A stretch of DNA of 7,066 bases from Bacteroidota bacterium (lineage in GTDB: Bacteria > Bacteroidota > Ignavibacteria > UBA10030 > UBA6906). This document shows, one piece after another, positions 6,392-7,066 of this stretch (positions are counted from its first letter, which is position 1; each line of letters starts with the position of its first letter). The notes under the pieces were generated by a model. That model did no database searches. It saw nothing but the letters and a program-made list of their open reading frames with translations, and was not told the origin of the DNA. The stretch spans positions 1-7,066 of the forward strand of contig DPLS01000054.1 in assembly GCA_003541875.1 (NCBI GenBank). The letters run 5' to 3'. Both the position numbers and the translations under genes were made by a program.

Positions 6392-7066
6392 CTACACTCC
6401 CCGATGGCAATTGTAACAAGCGGAACTCGCATACGAGTAGCCCCTTACATTAGCGTGTGCGGGATCCATTGCACTCTGGTGGTGTTCATGACAATTGAGA
6501 CATGTGAAGGTCGTGAAGTTCGCGGTGTTCAGGTGGCAGTCTGAACATGCTGTCCACGTTCTGCGATGCCTTCCGGTATAGATGCGAAAATTCCGCTGGT
6601 CATGATTGAATGTCGATGGCCTCCACGCCGAGGTGGAGTGGCATGGGCGACAATCATGCGGAAAATTGGCGACCGTGTGGTTCGGGTTTGCCGACAACTG
6701 GAACTCTGCCTCATGACACTGGTAACAATCGTTGAACACCAACTGGTAATTCCCGTTGGTATGACACGATTGACAAGGAGTTGTTGCATGTGTGCCCGTA
6801 AGCTGGAACCGGGTAACACTATGATCGTAGGTTGCCCCTCGCCATGTCGAAGTCGTGTGACAGGTTTGACAAGTAGTTGGGAACGTCGCCGCAACATGAT
6901 TGGGATTGGATGTCTGCTGATACTCGATCCGGTGACAAGCAACGCATTCCGCGGGCAGCGATGTAAACCTATTATCGAGATGACACACAACGCATGGGGC
7001 GGCCACGTGTGCCCCCACCAACGGAAATGTCGTGCAGGAATGATCGAAGCTTGCACCACCCGTCAA
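6392..7066 (-). CDS. Multiheme c-type cytochrome, at least nine hemes (5' end outside window)
   Basis: The 224 visible residues are open to the right edge and end at TAG 6394-6392. Nine CXXCH heme-attachment motifs occur at residues 25, 41, 66, 98, 114, 139, 174, 189 and 217 (numbered from the right edge), one per 25 residues. Many extra His (FDHS, GAH, NPNH, FNHD) could be distal ligands for bis-His low-spin hemes. Such proteins carry electrons in the periplasm or at the cell surface, with hemes attached after Sec export. The signal peptide must lie upstream and is not visible, and the TTG at the edge is most likely an internal Leu. The motifs fall in a three-heme unit of 73 residues. This spacing fits the cytochrome c3/doubled-CXXCH type of multiheme protein rather than a monoheme cytochrome. 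It is the first visible gene of a coupled operon with the barrel and flavoprotein. The heme assignment is secure; cell location and partner are inferred. Confidence 0.95.
   Translation of the reverse strand: MTGGASFDHSCTTFPLVGAHVAAPCVVCHLDNRFTSLPAECVACHRIEYQQTSNPNHVAATFPTTCQTCHTTSTWRGATYDHSVTRFQLTGTHATTPCQSCHTNGNYQLVFNDCYQCHEAEFQLSANPNHTVANFPHDCRPCHSTSAWRPSTFNHDQRNFRIYTGRHRRTWTACSDCHLNTANFTTFTCLNCHEHHQSAMDPAHANVRGYSYASSACYNCHRGV
6395..7054 (-). repeat. Three tandem three-heme units, 73 residues each, within the cytochrome
   Basis: Unit 1 spans 7054-6836, unit 2 6835-6617 and unit 3 6616-6395. In units 1 and 2 all three CXXCH motifs are exactly 73 residues (219 bases) apart (25/98, 41/114, 66/139). 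Unit 3 is offset by 75-78 (174, 189, 217) owing to small insertions. The aromatic-D/N-His motif opening each unit (FDH 7-9, YDH 80-82, FNH 153-155) is again exactly 73 apart. Units 1 and 2 also share NPNH before FP..C..CH.T..W. The repeat is clear in protein and diverged in DNA, so the duplication is old. Confidence 0.85.
6397..6402 (-). promoter_or_regulatory. Ribosome binding site of the barrel gene inside the cytochrome gene
   Basis: GGGGAG on the minus strand lies five bases from the ATG at 6391. The cytochrome TAG (6394-6392) abuts the ATG with no spacer, so ribosomes ending the cytochrome can reinitiate on the barrel gene. Confidence 0.65.

Noticed and set aside
6395..7054. Repeat region as CRISPR or DNA-level tandem repeat
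   Set aside because: The 219-base periodicity is in protein motifs with diverged DNA and an uninterrupted reading frame. There are no identical short repeats with spacers.
6529..7059. Minus-strand frame of 176 residues overlapping the cytochrome
   Set aside because: It is in a different frame from the nine CXXCH motifs and is Arg/Pro/His-rich, as expected of a frame-shifted reading.
7064..7066. TTG at the right edge as start of the cytochrome
   Set aside because: The residues that follow are the middle of a heme repeat, with no signal peptide, so the gene clearly begins outside the window.

Overview
The window has moderate base composition and densely packed, bacterial-type genes. I read it as chromosome from a Bacteroidota/Ignavibacteriota-like lineage. 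The main clue is a decayed stretch at 932-1147 (minus strand) that still encodes the C-terminal FlgD-like/type IX secretion sorting domain typical of that group. The multiheme c-type cytochrome and large outer-membrane barrel point to a Gram-negative, respiring organism. The phylum assignment is an inference from domain types, not a database match.

Left part (1-1223): the first 270 codons of a minus-strand sensor protein with two PAS domains. Its output domain lies beyond the left edge, but the last visible residues look like the linker leading into a histidine kinase. Upstream of it, in the same orientation, is the sorting-domain remnant, and then the leader of the next gene. Middle (1224-3458, plus strand): a complete ppk1 for polyphosphate kinase, with both active-site histidines and both phosphate-binding arginines. 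It converges on the next operon with only 24 bases between the stop codons, and a small hairpin fills that gap.

Right part (3483-7066, minus strand, transcribed right to left): a tightly coupled three-gene operon. First is a multiheme cytochrome c (5' end outside the window), with nine CXXCH motifs visible in three exact-looking three-heme repeats. It is followed with no spacer (TAGATG) by an exported protein with a small N-terminal beta domain and an outer-membrane beta-barrel ending in Phe. That gene overlaps by one base (TGATG) a membrane-anchored iron-sulfur/FAD/NAD(P)-binding oxidoreductase.

The operon is the most interesting part of the window. A cofactor-binding flavoprotein at the inner membrane, a heme wire and an outer-membrane barrel are what a trans-envelope electron conduit would need, although the link between them is inferred. 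The flavoprotein is odd in itself. The C-terminal FAD-contacting segment of the thioredoxin-reductase fold sits before the N-terminal Rossmann motif, which suggests a circular permutation. Its second iron-sulfur motif has His in place of the second Cys, and it lacks the CXXC redox pair of thioredoxin reductase.
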